A stretch of 10,118 bases of DNA from Halieaceae bacterium UBA6060 (GTDB lineage: Bacteria; Pseudomonadota; Gammaproteobacteria; Pseudomonadales; Halieaceae), in NCBI GenBank assembly GCA_002428935.1, contig DIYG01000154.1, positions 1-10,118 of the forward strand, read 5' to 3'. Positions within the stretch are counted from its first letter, which is position 1, and each line of letters opens with the position of its first letter. This document shows positions 1 through 5,949 of this stretch, piece by piece. The notes under the pieces were generated by a model that saw only the letters and a program-made list of their open reading frames with translations, was not told where the DNA came from and made no database searches. The position numbers and the translations under genes were made by a program.

Positions 1-108
1 ACCGCCATTGCCGCCGTCACCGCCATTGCCACCGTCGCCGCCATTGCCACCGTCACCGCCATTACCGCCGTCGCCGCCATTGCCGCTGTCGCCGCCATTA
101 CCGCCGTC
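1..108 (-). repeat. 18-bp tandem repeat encoding GGDGGN hexapeptides
   Basis: Six 18-bp units are visible. Asn codons (att on the plus strand) fall at 7, 25, 43, 61, 79 and 97, and Asp codons (gtc) at 16, 34, 52, 70, 88 and 106. The Gly codons alternate GGC and GGT between units, and two units next to the linker have Ser for Gly (codons at 85 and 109). The array continues past the left edge, so its full copy number is unknown. The period matches a whole number of codons, so unit gain or loss would keep the reading frame. Confidence 0.95.
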
Positions 109-558
109 ACTGTCATTGTTTGAGGTCGAGGACGAACTGCTGTCCGAGTTTGCGATTACCGCAACACCACCAGCGACGAGGGCCCCTACGATGAGGGCCG
201 TGTTGGTTGACGCTCCCCCAGTGGCCGCGGGGACAAGATGAGTCATGGAGCCGCCGGGATACAGAAGGGTGTAAGTCCCTTCTCCTGGGAAGTCGAAGTA
301 GATAAAACCCTTGTCGTCGCTTTCTTCTTCCGCACTGGTTTCACCTTCGGCGTTGGTGATTCCTGGGGGAAACTGGATGACGATGGTTTGCCCCGCGACG
401 GGCTGTCCCTCCGTATTGAGGATTTGCACGTCTTGCACCACCGCAAAGACCGGCGCTGCCCCGAGGCCGGCGACGATAGACGTTGTTGTTAAAAGGCTAG
501 ACGTGCAGAGATAGCTAGCGGTGATGCCTGTGGCGATACCTCGACGAAATCGATTCAT
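1..558 (-). CDS. Exported Gly-Gly-Asp-Gly-Gly-Asn repeat protein, C-terminus cut off by window edge
   Basis: The frame is open from ATG at 558 to base 1 (186 codons, no stop), so the C-terminus is missing. A good ribosome site, GGGGAGAG (571-564), lies 5 bases before the ATG. Residues 1-39 look like a long signal peptide: basic MNRFRRG, a hydrophobic stretch, then a possible cleavage site after Val-Phe-Ala39. Residues about 42-110 resemble a small carboxypeptidase-regulatory or Cna-B-like beta-sandwich (TEGQPVAGQ, DDKGFIYFDF, GTYTLLYPGG). Residues 119-136 form a second Gly/Ala/Val-rich hydrophobic segment, followed by a Ser-rich linker (138-147) and then Asp-Gly-Gly-Asn-Gly-Gly repeats to the edge. 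Function is unknown; a cell-surface or envelope protein is inferred. The internal hydrophobic segment could be a membrane anchor. The Pro-rich plus-strand reading of the repeat is rejected because only this frame has a signal peptide and ribosome site. Confidence 0.8.
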   Translation of the reverse strand, partial: MNRFRRGIATGITASYLCTSSLLTTTSIVAGLGAAPVFAVVQDVQILNTEGQPVAGQTIVIQFPPGITNAEGETSAEEESDDKGFIYFDFPGEGTYTLLYPGGSMTHLVPAATGGASTNTALIVGALVAGGVAVIANSDSSSSSTSNNDSDGGNGGDSGNGGDGGNGGDGGNGGDGGNGGDGGNGG

Positions 559-577
559 GGAAACTCTCCCCGGCCGG

Positions 578-599
578 TCGATGTATAACGAAGCATCGA
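578..599. promoter_or_regulatory. Inverted repeat TCGATG-N10-CATCGA over a possible minus-strand -10 box
   Basis: A perfect 6-bp dyad with a 10-base centre lies 20-41 bases before the repeat-protein start. The centre plus the adjoining arm reads TATACA on the minus strand (587-582), a possible -10 box that would give a leader of about 17 bases containing the ribosome site. No convincing -35 is seen. The right arm also sits in the palindrome GCATCGATGC (593-602). An operator for the upstream LuxR-type protein is an inference only. Confidence 0.35.
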
Positions 600-658
600 T
601 GCCCCGTTGATTTAGTGTTGAGCGGCTAGAGCTTGCGTTGCGTGGGGGCGAGATGCCC

Positions 659-690
659 ATACGCCAAACAGCGTATTTTTGCTTTTTCGG
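659..690 (+). terminator. Hairpin ATACGC-N6-GCGTAT followed by T-rich tail
   Basis: The arms 659-664 and 671-676 pair perfectly around CAAACA, followed on the plus strand by TTTT, GC and a second T run (682-686). This has the shape of a weak intrinsic terminator for plus-strand transcripts, but no plus-strand gene lies to its left. It could instead be a protein-binding dyad between the regulator gene and the repeat-protein gene. On the minus strand there is no T tract after the stem. Confidence 0.3.
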
Positions 691-698
691 GGCGGGAG

Positions 699-1145
699 CT
701 AGGACAGGGCTTTACTGACGATGTCGGCTTGCCGGCTGACACCGACCTTTTCGCGAATACGTTGCAGGTGGGTGCGTGCCGTATTAGGACTGATGAAATG
801 GGCGGCGGCGTGCTCGGCCAAAGAACGGCCTGCACAAAGTGATTCCAGGAGCTTTTGCTCGGCTTTGGTTAAACCCTTGTCTGCGCCGAAGCGTTTGATT
901 TTTATTGAGTTTATTGATTCATCGGTGGCGATCCGGCGAACCAGGTCGTCGCGGGTTTCGCTGTTGTAATGACCGAGGATTTCGAGCACCCGATCCTCTT
1001 GCTGGGGGTCGCCGATGCGATCTGGACCGAGAATGCCGCTGGCTACGACCAGCTCCGAGAGTTCCTCGAGGGAATGCTGTTCGGCCGTCGGGCTATCATC
1101 GGCGCTTGCCGACTCTAGGGGTGGTGCCCGGCGTTTTTTCCCCAT
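699..1145 (-). CDS. Short LuxR-type helix-turn-helix regulator
   Basis: This 148-residue protein has a C-terminal LuxR/FixJ-type DNA-binding domain at residues about 91-147. It contains the LTKAEQKLLESLCAGRS start, the recognition-helix segment SPNTARTHLQRIREKVGV and the closing SRQADIV. The first 90 residues are charged, contain helical-looking acidic stretches and show no receiver, PAS or autoinducer-binding domain, so no signal input is recognisable. I chose ATG 1145 over ATG 1217 because the longer form would overlap the divergent hydrolase start and has no ribosome site; the chosen start has only a weak GGGA 10-13 bases upstream. A possible -10 TATACT (1187-1182) would give a leader of about 30 bases. 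It lies directly upstream of, and co-oriented with, the exported repeat protein, so that gene is its most obvious candidate target (inference). Confidence 0.85.
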   Translation of the reverse strand: MGKKRRAPPLESASADDSPTAEQHSLEELSELVVASGILGPDRIGDPQQEDRVLEILGHYNSETRDDLVRRIATDESINSIKIKRFGADKGLTKAEQKLLESLCAGRSLAEHAAAHFISPNTARTHLQRIREKVGVSRQADIVSKALS

Positions 1146-1157
1146 GATTTGGTCCCG

Positions 1158-1186
1158 TTGTTCGGTTTCCCGTCCGGCTCTAGTAT
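1158..1186 (+). promoter_or_regulatory. Possible sigma70-type promoter for the hydrolase gene
   Basis: TTGTTC (1158-1163) and TAGTAT (1181-1186) are spaced by 17 bases, matching 3 of 6 and 4 of 6 consensus positions. Transcription would begin near 1193, giving a leader of about 23 bases before ATG 1216. The same AT-rich spot read on the minus strand gives TATACT (1187-1182) for the divergent regulator, so the two promoters would share their -10 region. Confidence 0.35.
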
Positions 1187-1215
1187 AGCCATGGAACGGG
1201 TTTGGGTTTCTCTCC

Positions 1216-2280
1216 ATGGGAGACGGGTTTGCTAGCGCCCTGGGGCTTTCCCCGGGGCAGCGACTTTTGCAGCTTCAGAATGCGGGTCTGGCGACGCGTA
1301 TCGCCGACGAGCGCCGTCGTTGGCGGCGAGCCTGGGACTTTTTCTCCGCGCGGATGGAAAATCGCCTCATCGAACGGGTATTGCTCGCCCGCATCTCTCG
1401 CGCCTTCGATCACCTGGATGACGAGGTCCGCCTGCGAGAGATACTTCAGGATTTGCGACGAGACTACGGCACCGGCGCGGCCTCTACCTTACATATGGCC
1501 CCCACTCCAGCTCCTCAATTGGAGATCGTTGAGGGAGCGCCGACGACAGCCGCCTGGTTGCGGGAGAGTGCGGATCACCGGGGGCTGCTGATCTATACCG
1601 CTGGGGGAGGCTTCATGTTGCCACCGGCGGCACAGCAGGTGACCTGTGCCGAGCGCCTGGGGGAGCTGTGCGGCCTGGACGCCTTGATGAATTACCACGC
1701 CATGGCACCGGAAGCACCGTTCCCGGCAGCTATCGAGGACACGGTCGCCCTCTGCCGCTGGGCCTTCAAGCGCTATGGCGCAGATCAGGTGGTCATGGCG
1801 TCGGATACGGCCGGTGCCAGTGTGACCCTCGGAGCCTTGCTCATGCTCCGTGACGCCGGAGACTCGCTCCCCGCCGCGGTGCAGCTCTTTTCTCCCTGGA
1901 ACGACCTGAGTCTGTCCGGCTGGTCCTACATCACCAAGAGCGCAACTGCAGACAGCCCGTTTCGTATGGAAACAGCGGCGTTTTGTGCTCGGGCCTATCT
2001 CGCCGAGGCGATGCCGACGAATCCTCTGGCATCGGCGATTTTCGCCGAACTCTCTGACCTACCGCCCCTGGCCGTGCATACCAGTCGGTACGATATGCAC
2101 TTTGATGATGCGCTAAAGCTTGTCCAGGGTATTCATCGCGATGGCGGTCATGCGGAAATTCGCTATTGGGAGAGCCCACGGCATCATCTGGAGCGCTTTG
2201 ACACCGCCGAAGCGAACAACTCTTTATCCATGGCGGCAGGTTTCCTGCGTCGTTACATGGATGTTCGCGGGGTTCGCTAG
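1216..2280 (+). CDS. Alpha/beta hydrolase, hormone-sensitive-lipase type, with Thr at nucleophile position
   Basis: This 354-residue protein matches the alpha/beta-hydrolase-3 (HSL/GDSAG esterase) fold in order. It has an oxyanion loop AGGGF (129-133, where HGGGF is usual), the strand and MAPEAPFPAAIED (163-175, usual YRLAPEhpfPA), and a nucleophile elbow ASDTAGAS (195-202, usual GDSAGG). It then has FSPWNDLS (225-232), a PPL strand (283-285) leading to Asp293, and His323/His324 in PRHHLERF. Thr198 therefore replaces the usual catalytic Ser, and Ala129 replaces the usual oxyanion-loop His; Asp and His are kept. Residues 1-110 are an Arg-rich, mostly helical-looking cap. The family hydrolyses carboxyl esters; here activity is doubtful. 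No good ribosome site precedes ATG 1216, so a later start such as Met47 is possible. No signal peptide is seen. Confidence 0.8.
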   Translation: MGDGFASALGLSPGQRLLQLQNAGLATRIADERRRWRRAWDFFSARMENRLIERVLLARISRAFDHLDDEVRLREILQDLRRDYGTGAASTLHMAPTPAPQLEIVEGAPTTAAWLRESADHRGLLIYTAGGGFMLPPAAQQVTCAERLGELCGLDALMNYHAMAPEAPFPAAIEDTVALCRWAFKRYGADQVVMASDTAGASVTLGALLMLRDAGDSLPAAVQLFSPWNDLSLSGWSYITKSATADSPFRMETAAFCARAYLAEAMPTNPLASAIFAELSDLPPLAVHTSRYDMHFDDALKLVQGIHRDGGHAEIRYWESPRHHLERFDTAEANNSLSMAAGFLRRYMDVRGVR

Positions 2281-2291
2281 GGCGCTGCCTA

Positions 2292-2329
2292 TCGGGTGCG
2301 ACGAATCTAAGACTTCGTAAACCACCCGA
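2292..2329. terminator. Nested stem-loop between convergent genes
   Basis: TCGGGTG (2292-2298) pairs with CACCCGA (2323-2329), and inside it ACGAA (2301-2305) pairs with TTCGT (2314-2318) around an 8-base loop. It starts 12 bases after the hydrolase stop and ends 6 bases before the ArsC-like stop, where a bidirectional terminator would be expected. There is no T tract on either side, so intrinsic termination is uncertain. Confidence 0.4.
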
Positions 2330-2335
2330 GGGGCA

Positions 2336-2683
2336 TCAAGCAATTTCCAGTAGCTTTTCGTTGGGTCGGCCGAGGACAGCTTTGCTGCCGTTGATTCCAA
2401 TGGGGCGTTGAATCAACTTCGGTTCCGCGGCCATGGCGGCAAACACCTCATCGTCGCTGGCCTCATCGGCCAGATCAAATTTCGCGGCGTCTTTAGCCCG
2501 CAGAAACTCTCGGGGGCTGACCTTACCCATCTTGCTGGCGATATCGCGAAGCTCTTCTTCGCTTAGAGCCTCAGACTTGGTCATGTACTTGCGTACGGTG
2601 GGCTCTATGCCATTCTCCTGAAGCAGGGCCAGACCCTTTTTCGAAGATCCGCAGCCTGTATGGTGGATAAGCGTGTATGCCAT
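2336..2683 (-). CDS. ArsC/Spx-fold thioredoxin-like reductase (arsenate reductase family)
   Basis: This 115-residue protein belongs to the glutaredoxin-dependent ArsC family. Cys11 sits in HHTGCGSSKK, matching the catalytic Cys12 of E. coli ArsC. Arg62 (in REFLRAK), Arg93 (in IQRPI) and Arg106 (in LGRPNEK) match the three arginines that bind the oxyanion in E. coli ArsC. It is shorter than the 141-residue plasmid R773 enzyme and closer to chromosomal YfgD-like members. The predicted reaction is reduction of arsenate to arsenite with glutathione and glutaredoxin, in the cytoplasm. No arsR, arsB or acr3 gene is visible, so arsenic resistance as the true role is not shown. ATG 2683 has AAGG 10 bases upstream. 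It diverges from the dehydratase across 111 bases. Confidence 0.85.
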   Translation of the reverse strand: MAYTLIHHTGCGSSKKGLALLQENGIEPTVRKYMTKSEALSEEELRDIASKMGKVSPREFLRAKDAAKFDLADEASDDEVFAAMAAEPKLIQRPIGINGSKAVLGRPNEKLLEIA

Positions 2684-2794
2684 TAATCAACAACCTTATT
2701 CAATGGAGCGTCTTCAGGCTTTACGCAGACGCCGATGGTACAGTTCAATTTGTTCTTGCGCGCAGGCGCAGCCGGCAAATAGGAATTGTAACAA
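2684..2794. promoter_or_regulatory. Divergent intergenic region, promoters not resolved
   Basis: These 111 bases separate the divergent starts of the ArsC-like and dehydratase genes and must hold both promoters if each gene has its own. I see ribosome-site-like AAGG for the left gene and AGGA (2781-2784) for the right gene. TTGTTC (2750-2755) has no well-spaced -10 partner. No inverted repeat or riboswitch-like structure was recognised. Confidence 0.4.
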
Positions 2795-3772
2795 GTGGAT
2801 TTTGAAGCCATTGGCGCCGCGGCAAAACGTATCGCGGAACATGCTCAACGCACCCCGCTTTTGGAGCATAGGGAGCTAGATACCGCTGCGGGCCGACGGG
2901 TGTTTATCAAGCCCGAAACCTTGCAGCGCAGCGGCTCTTTCAAGTTTCGCGGTGCCTACAATCGCATCGCACAGCTCACGGATGCCGAGCGCCGCGCCGG
3001 CGTGGTGGCCTGGTCGTCGGGTAATCATGCGCAAGGAGTGGCACTGGCCGCGCGTATTGCCGGTGTCCGGGCGCGCATCGTGATGCCCGCCGACGCCCCA
3101 CAGATCAAGATCGACAATACCCGGGCTTTGGGTGCGGAAATCGTCTCCTATGATCGCTACGGGGAAGACCGGGAAGCTATTGCCCATGGGCTTGTGGAGC
3201 GTGACGGAGGTGTGATTCTCCCGTCCTACGACGACCCTCATGTCATTGCCGGTCAAGGCACGGTGGGACTGGAGGTCTGTGAGGATGTCGATGGCCTCGA
3301 TGCCCTGTTGGTCTGCTGCGGGGGAGGGGGGTTGAGCGCGGGTTGTGCTCTGGCCTGCGAGGCCATGAGTCCGGAGACGGCGGTCTTTTGCGTAGAACCT
3401 GAGGGTTATGACGATCATTTACGTTCCCTCGCCTCGGGGGAGCGAGAGCGGGCGGACACCGCCAAGCCATCCCTGTGCGATGCGCTGCTGTCACCTTCCC
3501 CAGGGCGGCTAACCTTTCCCATCAATCAGCGATTGCTGGCCGGCGGTTTGGTAGTTAGCGAGGCTGAGGTCCGCGCGGCCATACGTTACGCTTTTCGCGT
3601 CCTCAAGCTGGTGGTGGAACCCGGGGGTGCGGTGGCGCTCGCCGCGGTGCTAGCCGGGAAGCTAGGTGAGGAATACCAACGGGTCGGGGTGATCTTGAGT
3701 GGTGGAAACGTGGATCCCGGGGTTTTCGCCGAAATCATCACCGAGAAAGATGAGGCTTCAATCGAGGAGTGA
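2795..3772 (+). CDS. PLP-dependent serine/threonine dehydratase, catalytic domain only
   Basis: This 325-residue fold-type II PLP enzyme converts threonine to 2-oxobutanoate plus ammonia and/or serine to pyruvate plus ammonia. Visible motifs are SGSFKFRGA with the Schiff-base Lys50, the substrate/cofactor loop SSGNHAQGVA (74-83), the PLP-phosphate loop CGGGGLSAG (175-183) and SGGNVD (302-307). There is no C-terminal ACT-like regulatory domain, so isoleucine feedback as in biosynthetic IlvA is not expected; it resembles short catabolic TdcB-like, EutB-like or serine-racemase-like members. SLCDALLSPSPGRLTFPIN-type sequence (226-244) is typical of a proteobacterial subgroup annotated as threonine/serine dehydratase. 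Substrate cannot be fixed by eye. The start is GTG 2795, with AGGA 10 bases upstream. Its last 15 bases overlap the end of the convergent alpha-galactosidase gene. Confidence 0.88.
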   Translation: MDFEAIGAAAKRIAEHAQRTPLLEHRELDTAAGRRVFIKPETLQRSGSFKFRGAYNRIAQLTDAERRAGVVAWSSGNHAQGVALAARIAGVRARIVMPADAPQIKIDNTRALGAEIVSYDRYGEDREAIAHGLVERDGGVILPSYDDPHVIAGQGTVGLEVCEDVDGLDALLVCCGGGGLSAGCALACEAMSPETAVFCVEPEGYDDHLRSLASGERERADTAKPSLCDALLSPSPGRLTFPINQRLLAGGLVVSEAEVRAAIRYAFRVLKLVVEPGGAVALAAVLAGKLGEEYQRVGVILSGGNVDPGVFAEIITEKDEASIEE

Positions 3773-5884
3773 AAAACGGATCGCTGCGGCGTGACCGAAA
3801 CGCAGAAAGGGCAGCCGCAGCTCTGCTCTGGCTAAACCATAGCCATTAAGAACCAGGGGTTTGCCGCATTGCCACTCGGGACGCTCCTGCACGAAGGCGC
3901 AGTCTTCGGGGTTCAGCAGCTCGATGCGATAGGGATGCGCTTCTTCCAGGGGCCTGAGCCGCAGGATTCCCGGTGTACCGCTCTTGGGATAGCTAGACTG
4001 CAATAGAATCAACAGCGCTTGCCTCGCGGTTCTTTGGCTGTCGCTTCCTTCCAGAAGCAGCAGAGCCTCCATCCCTGGAGCGGGATCGGCGAGAAACTGG
4101 AACTCTGCCTGCCCTAACCAGGAACGCTCCTTTTTGTAGTGGCGTATCCAAATCCCTAGCGTAGCGCGCTCGGTATCGCTCAAAGCCTCGGGGTTCAGTT
4201 CGATGCCCCCGTGGCCCAACATCATCAATAGACAGCGGGTGTTAAACGGCAGGTTTGCTCCCGAGGTGGCGGAGGGCGCTGATGCCACGTGCCAACCGCA
4301 ACGCCCAGGCGGTAAGAACGTGCTGCTGTTGCGCAGAATACGAAACCGCTGCAATGGGTCCATGCTATCGCTAGGCCACAGGCGGTCGGCGAAGCTAAGG
4401 GCGCCGGGGTCGGCACGAGCTCCCCCGGCGGCGCACACTTCAATATGGACCTCGGGGTGTGCGAATTTGCAGCGTTCAAGGAGATCGTAAAACGCCTCGG
4501 TCATCTGCCGACTGCTGGTCAGGGAGCCCGCGCCCACATCGGCGTAATCGCGATTCATATCCCATTTCAAATACCCGGCGCCGCTCTGCGTGATGAGTGC
4601 TTCGAGGCGCTGAAGCAGATAGGTTCGCACGTCTGAGCGCTGGATGTTCAGGAGGTGCTGACCGCGCCCCCTTAGGGGTTCCGTATCCCCGGCGCGTACC
4701 AACCAATGGGGACAACGGGCGGCGAGCTGACTGTCCAGCGTGAGCATCTCTGGCTCCACCCAAAGGCCAAACTCCATACCCAGGGAGCGAGCGTGAGCAC
4801 CCAGGGGGCCGAGACCTTCGGGGTATCGCTCCGGGCAGGGTTGCCAATCACCGAGACCGGTTCCCGGGCTCCTACGCTGAGCCATCCAGCCATCGTCCAG
4901 GACAAAACGTTCTGCCCCAAGATCTGCGGCCTGCTCCATAAGGGCCATCATGCGATCAGCATCGTGGTCAAAATAGCTGGCTTCCCAGCTATTGAAGTGA
5001 ACCAGGGGTTTGCGTCTTCTCCGGGAGGGCGAGCGTTGCAGCCAGTGGCGCTGAATACCGCGACGTAATCCGTTCAGGCCTCGATCCGTGTATAGGCACT
5101 GCAGCCAGGGACTTTCCAGAACGTCACCGGGTTTGAGTTCGACGCCGGCCGCTGGCTCGGGTGTCCAGGCCTGAAACAAATGACCACCAGTGACAGCCGG
5201 CGTGACATTGAGGCTGTGATTACCGCTCCACTCGAAGGCGATGAGAAGGGCTTCTCCCTCGCCATCGTTGCCCTGACCTGACGTGGCGATGACCGCTGGA
5301 GAACTCTGATGGCTGCTGCGTCCGCGGCGGGTCTCCACGGTCACCGTGGCGCTGGATAACGGTGTTTGTTGTTTTTGGAATTCATTGGCCCAGAAACCAC
5401 CAAAGTGCGTGAGCGTGTCAAAGCTCGAAGACAAATGGAGGCTGGCCGCCGCAAGGCGGTGTACCTGCACCGATTCCAGGCCGGCATTTATTAGCGCGGT
5501 GCGAAAACGCAGGAGTCCCGATGGGCAGGCTTGGATATCCATCTGCAGGCTGATCTGGAGATCAACAAGTTGGGCCGACAGCCGAAGAGACTGGTCTTCG
5601 TGGGTCCAGGACCAATTTTGCAACGATACTCGCTGGTCAAACCCGCCTCGAGAGATGCGCAGTGCTGGCGACAACCTTGGGAATCCATCATCCGTAGGGA
5701 CAAAGGGCTCCTGCGGTACGCCGTCCAGCTCCCCATGAGCCTGCACGGGACCACGGGCCTCGACGAGGGTGTTCAGATCAAGGGATTCGGGAAGGGCCGG
5801 TCCTAGATAGAGCTGAGCTAACGCGTCGTGCCCGCCCTGCAGCAATAGGGTGTTCGGACCGGCATCCAGACGCAGCACCGTCAC
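3758..5884 (-). CDS. GH36 alpha-galactosidase
   Basis: This 708-residue protein has the typical length and layout of cytoplasmic family GH36 enzymes. It has an N-terminal beta-sandwich (about 1-290), a TIM barrel beginning near PLVHFNSWEASYFD (293-306), and a C-terminal beta domain. Key motifs are RFVLDDGWM (326-334), KWDMNRDY (440-447) with nucleophile Asp442, EVCAAGGARADPGALSF (482-498), and WPSDSMD (503-509) carrying the likely acid/base Asp506. It releases terminal alpha-linked galactose, for example from melibiose, raffinose-family sugars or galactosylglycerols. No signal peptide is seen, so the substrate must be imported. It is last in the operon, 57 bases after the symporter stop. The first possible start is GTG 5884; no ribosome site precedes it, but a mini-ORF ends in a GTGA overlap there. 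The 3' end overlaps the dehydratase gene by 15 bases. Confidence 0.93.
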   Translation of the reverse strand: MTVLRLDAGPNTLLLQGGHDALAQLYLGPALPESLDLNTLVEARGPVQAHGELDGVPQEPFVPTDDGFPRLSPALRISRGGFDQRVSLQNWSWTHEDQSLRLSAQLVDLQISLQMDIQACPSGLLRFRTALINAGLESVQVHRLAAASLHLSSSFDTLTHFGGFWANEFQKQQTPLSSATVTVETRRGRSSHQSSPAVIATSGQGNDGEGEALLIAFEWSGNHSLNVTPAVTGGHLFQAWTPEPAAGVELKPGDVLESPWLQCLYTDRGLNGLRRGIQRHWLQRSPSRRRRKPLVHFNSWEASYFDHDADRMMALMEQAADLGAERFVLDDGWMAQRRSPGTGLGDWQPCPERYPEGLGPLGAHARSLGMEFGLWVEPEMLTLDSQLAARCPHWLVRAGDTEPLRGRGQHLLNIQRSDVRTYLLQRLEALITQSGAGYLKWDMNRDYADVGAGSLTSSRQMTEAFYDLLERCKFAHPEVHIEVCAAGGARADPGALSFADRLWPSDSMDPLQRFRILRNSSTFLPPGRCGWHVASAPSATSGANLPFNTRCLLMMLGHGGIELNPEALSDTERATLGIWIRHYKKERSWLGQAEFQFLADPAPGMEALLLLEGSDSQRTARQALLILLQSSYPKSGTPGILRLRPLEEAHPYRIELLNPEDCAFVQERPEWQCGKPLVLNGYGLARAELRLPFLRFGHAAAIRFSLLD

Positions 5885-5949
5885 AGAAACAGGCCCGGAT
5901 AAGGTTGCCGGTTTGGCCTTGGGCGCGACTGGTGCCGCTGCCTATCCAT
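5881..5949 (-). CDS. Possible 22-residue bridging mini-ORF (translational coupling)
   Basis: ATG at 5949-5947 opens a 22-codon frame that overlaps the symporter stop (ATGGATAG) and ends at TGA 5883-5881, overlapping the GH36 start as GTGA. The peptide begins MDRQRHQSRP and is Arg/Pro-rich with no recognised domain. No ribosome site precedes it, so it would depend on ribosomes finishing the symporter. Its likely value, if real, is to carry ribosomes across the 57-base gap rather than to make a functional peptide. It could also be chance. Confidence 0.35.
   Translation of the reverse strand: MDRQRHQSRPRPNRQPYPGLFL

Noticed and set aside
1..114. CRISPR-like short regular repeat
   Set aside because: The 18-bp units are directly adjacent with no unique spacers and keep a coding frame, so this is a peptide repeat.
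8..241. Plus-strand Pro-rich frame (PPSPPL repeats)
   Set aside because: It is the complement of the GGDGGN repeat. The minus frame has a signal peptide, a folded-domain-like region and a strong ribosome site; this one has none.
2876..3418. 180-codon minus-strand frame inside the dehydratase gene
   Set aside because: It is a shadow of a gene with all catalytic motifs; its own translation shows no domain.
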